Origin: CAZBWW01 sp964496005
Lineage (GTDB): Bacteria; Patescibacteriota; WWE3; UBA101185; UBA10185
DNA length: 12,092 bases
NCBI GenBank assembly: GCA_964496005.1
Contig: CAZBWW010000029.1
Span: forward strand, 1-12,092
Reading direction: 5' to 3'
A program made the translations under genes and the position numbers. Position 1 is the first letter of the stretch, and every line of letters starts with the position of its first letter. This document shows, one piece after another, positions 11,993-12,092 of this stretch. The notes below the pieces were generated by a model. The model had not been told where the DNA came from. It did no database searches and saw only the letters and a list, made by a program, of their open reading frames with translations.

Positions 11993-12041
11993 GAAAAATA
12001 CCTATTGCTATTACTATTAAAATTAAGAATACTTTTCGCAT
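11993..12041 (-). other. Out-of-frame membrane anchor or signal segment of the sugar dehydrogenase
   Basis: The ATG at 12041 opens MRKVFLILIVIAIGIF, then leaves frame and stops after 21 codons. Adding one base to the run of five A at 11994-11998 (T on the coding strand) restores MRKVFLILIVIAIGIF-FVYFLINYIALNK, a textbook N-terminal anchor or signal running into the dehydrogenase frame. This family is normally exported. The ATG lies 6 nt after TATAGT, like other leaderless genes here. An indel in a homopolymer is the simplest explanation. Confidence 0.7.
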
Positions 12042-12047
12042 GTTTTT

Positions 12048-12076
12048 ACTATAGCAGGAAAAGCAAAAAATGTTAT
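12048..12076 (-). promoter_or_regulatory. Promoter of the sugar dehydrogenase (leaderless)
   Basis: On the minus strand ATAACA (12076-12071) is followed after 17 nt by TATAGT (12053-12048), with 6 nt to the ATG at 12041. Its place supports that ATG, rather than the GTG at 11992, as the real start. Confidence 0.55.
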
Positions 12077-12092
12077 ATTAAGAACGATATGT

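Noticed and set aside
1..12092. Mobile element, defence island or CRISPR array
   Set aside because: No transposase, integrase, recombinase, toxin-antitoxin pair, Cas gene or regularly spaced repeats were seen. The only direct repeat is within the cysteine-rich gene.

Overview
The window is AT-rich and gene-dense. It looks like a chromosomal contig from a bacterium with a reduced genome, most likely a Candidate Phyla Radiation (Patescibacteria) lineage. This assignment is an inference. It rests on the ValS without a C-terminal coiled coil, the compact protein set, the overlapping genes, and the mixture of Shine-Dalgarno-led and apparently leaderless genes. TGA is used as an ordinary stop. No marker gene in the window fixes the phylum. 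A 10-base N run shows that this is a scaffolded assembly. Nothing looks like a phage, transposon or CRISPR array.

Layout. At 1-180 a minus-strand tRNA-Pro(GGG) is followed at once by a strong RNA hairpin. At 300-837 lies an RDD-family membrane protein whose N-terminal part is in a different frame. At 922-1575 (minus) lies a 16S rRNA A1408 methyltransferase of the KamB/NpmA aminoglycoside-resistance family. At 1608-2393 is truB. On the minus strand, 5430-2365 is a run of DUF1232 protein, valyl-tRNA synthetase and a Nudix protein. The first 2.2 kb after the RDD gene and this run are mostly translation and RNA-modification functions.

The long space 5431-6098 has no convincing protein gene. It appears to hold a plus-strand structured RNA of about 440 nt with its own promoter, plus a further long hairpin. 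I could not match it to RNase P RNA, tmRNA, SRP RNA or a T-box. It is the best candidate for something undescribed.

From 6099 on there are single metabolic or accessory genes: a VOC/glyoxalase protein, tRNA-Pro(CGG), a spore-photoproduct-lyase-type radical SAM protein, a 53-residue protein behind an 18-bp palindrome, a cysteine-rich repeat protein cut by the N gap, an atypical GH10 glycoside hydrolase, a small hypothetical protein, a possible small RNA, a second VOC protein, a cupin, and a PQQ-type soluble sugar dehydrogenase whose membrane anchor is out of frame.

Expression signals. Six genes (truB, DUF1232, radical SAM, the 53-residue protein, GH10, sugar dehydrogenase) have a -10 hexamer ending 6-7 nt before the start codon and no ribosome binding site, so their mRNAs are probably leaderless. 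The two VOC genes, the cupin, the cysteine-rich gene and the RDD gene have Shine-Dalgarno sequences instead.
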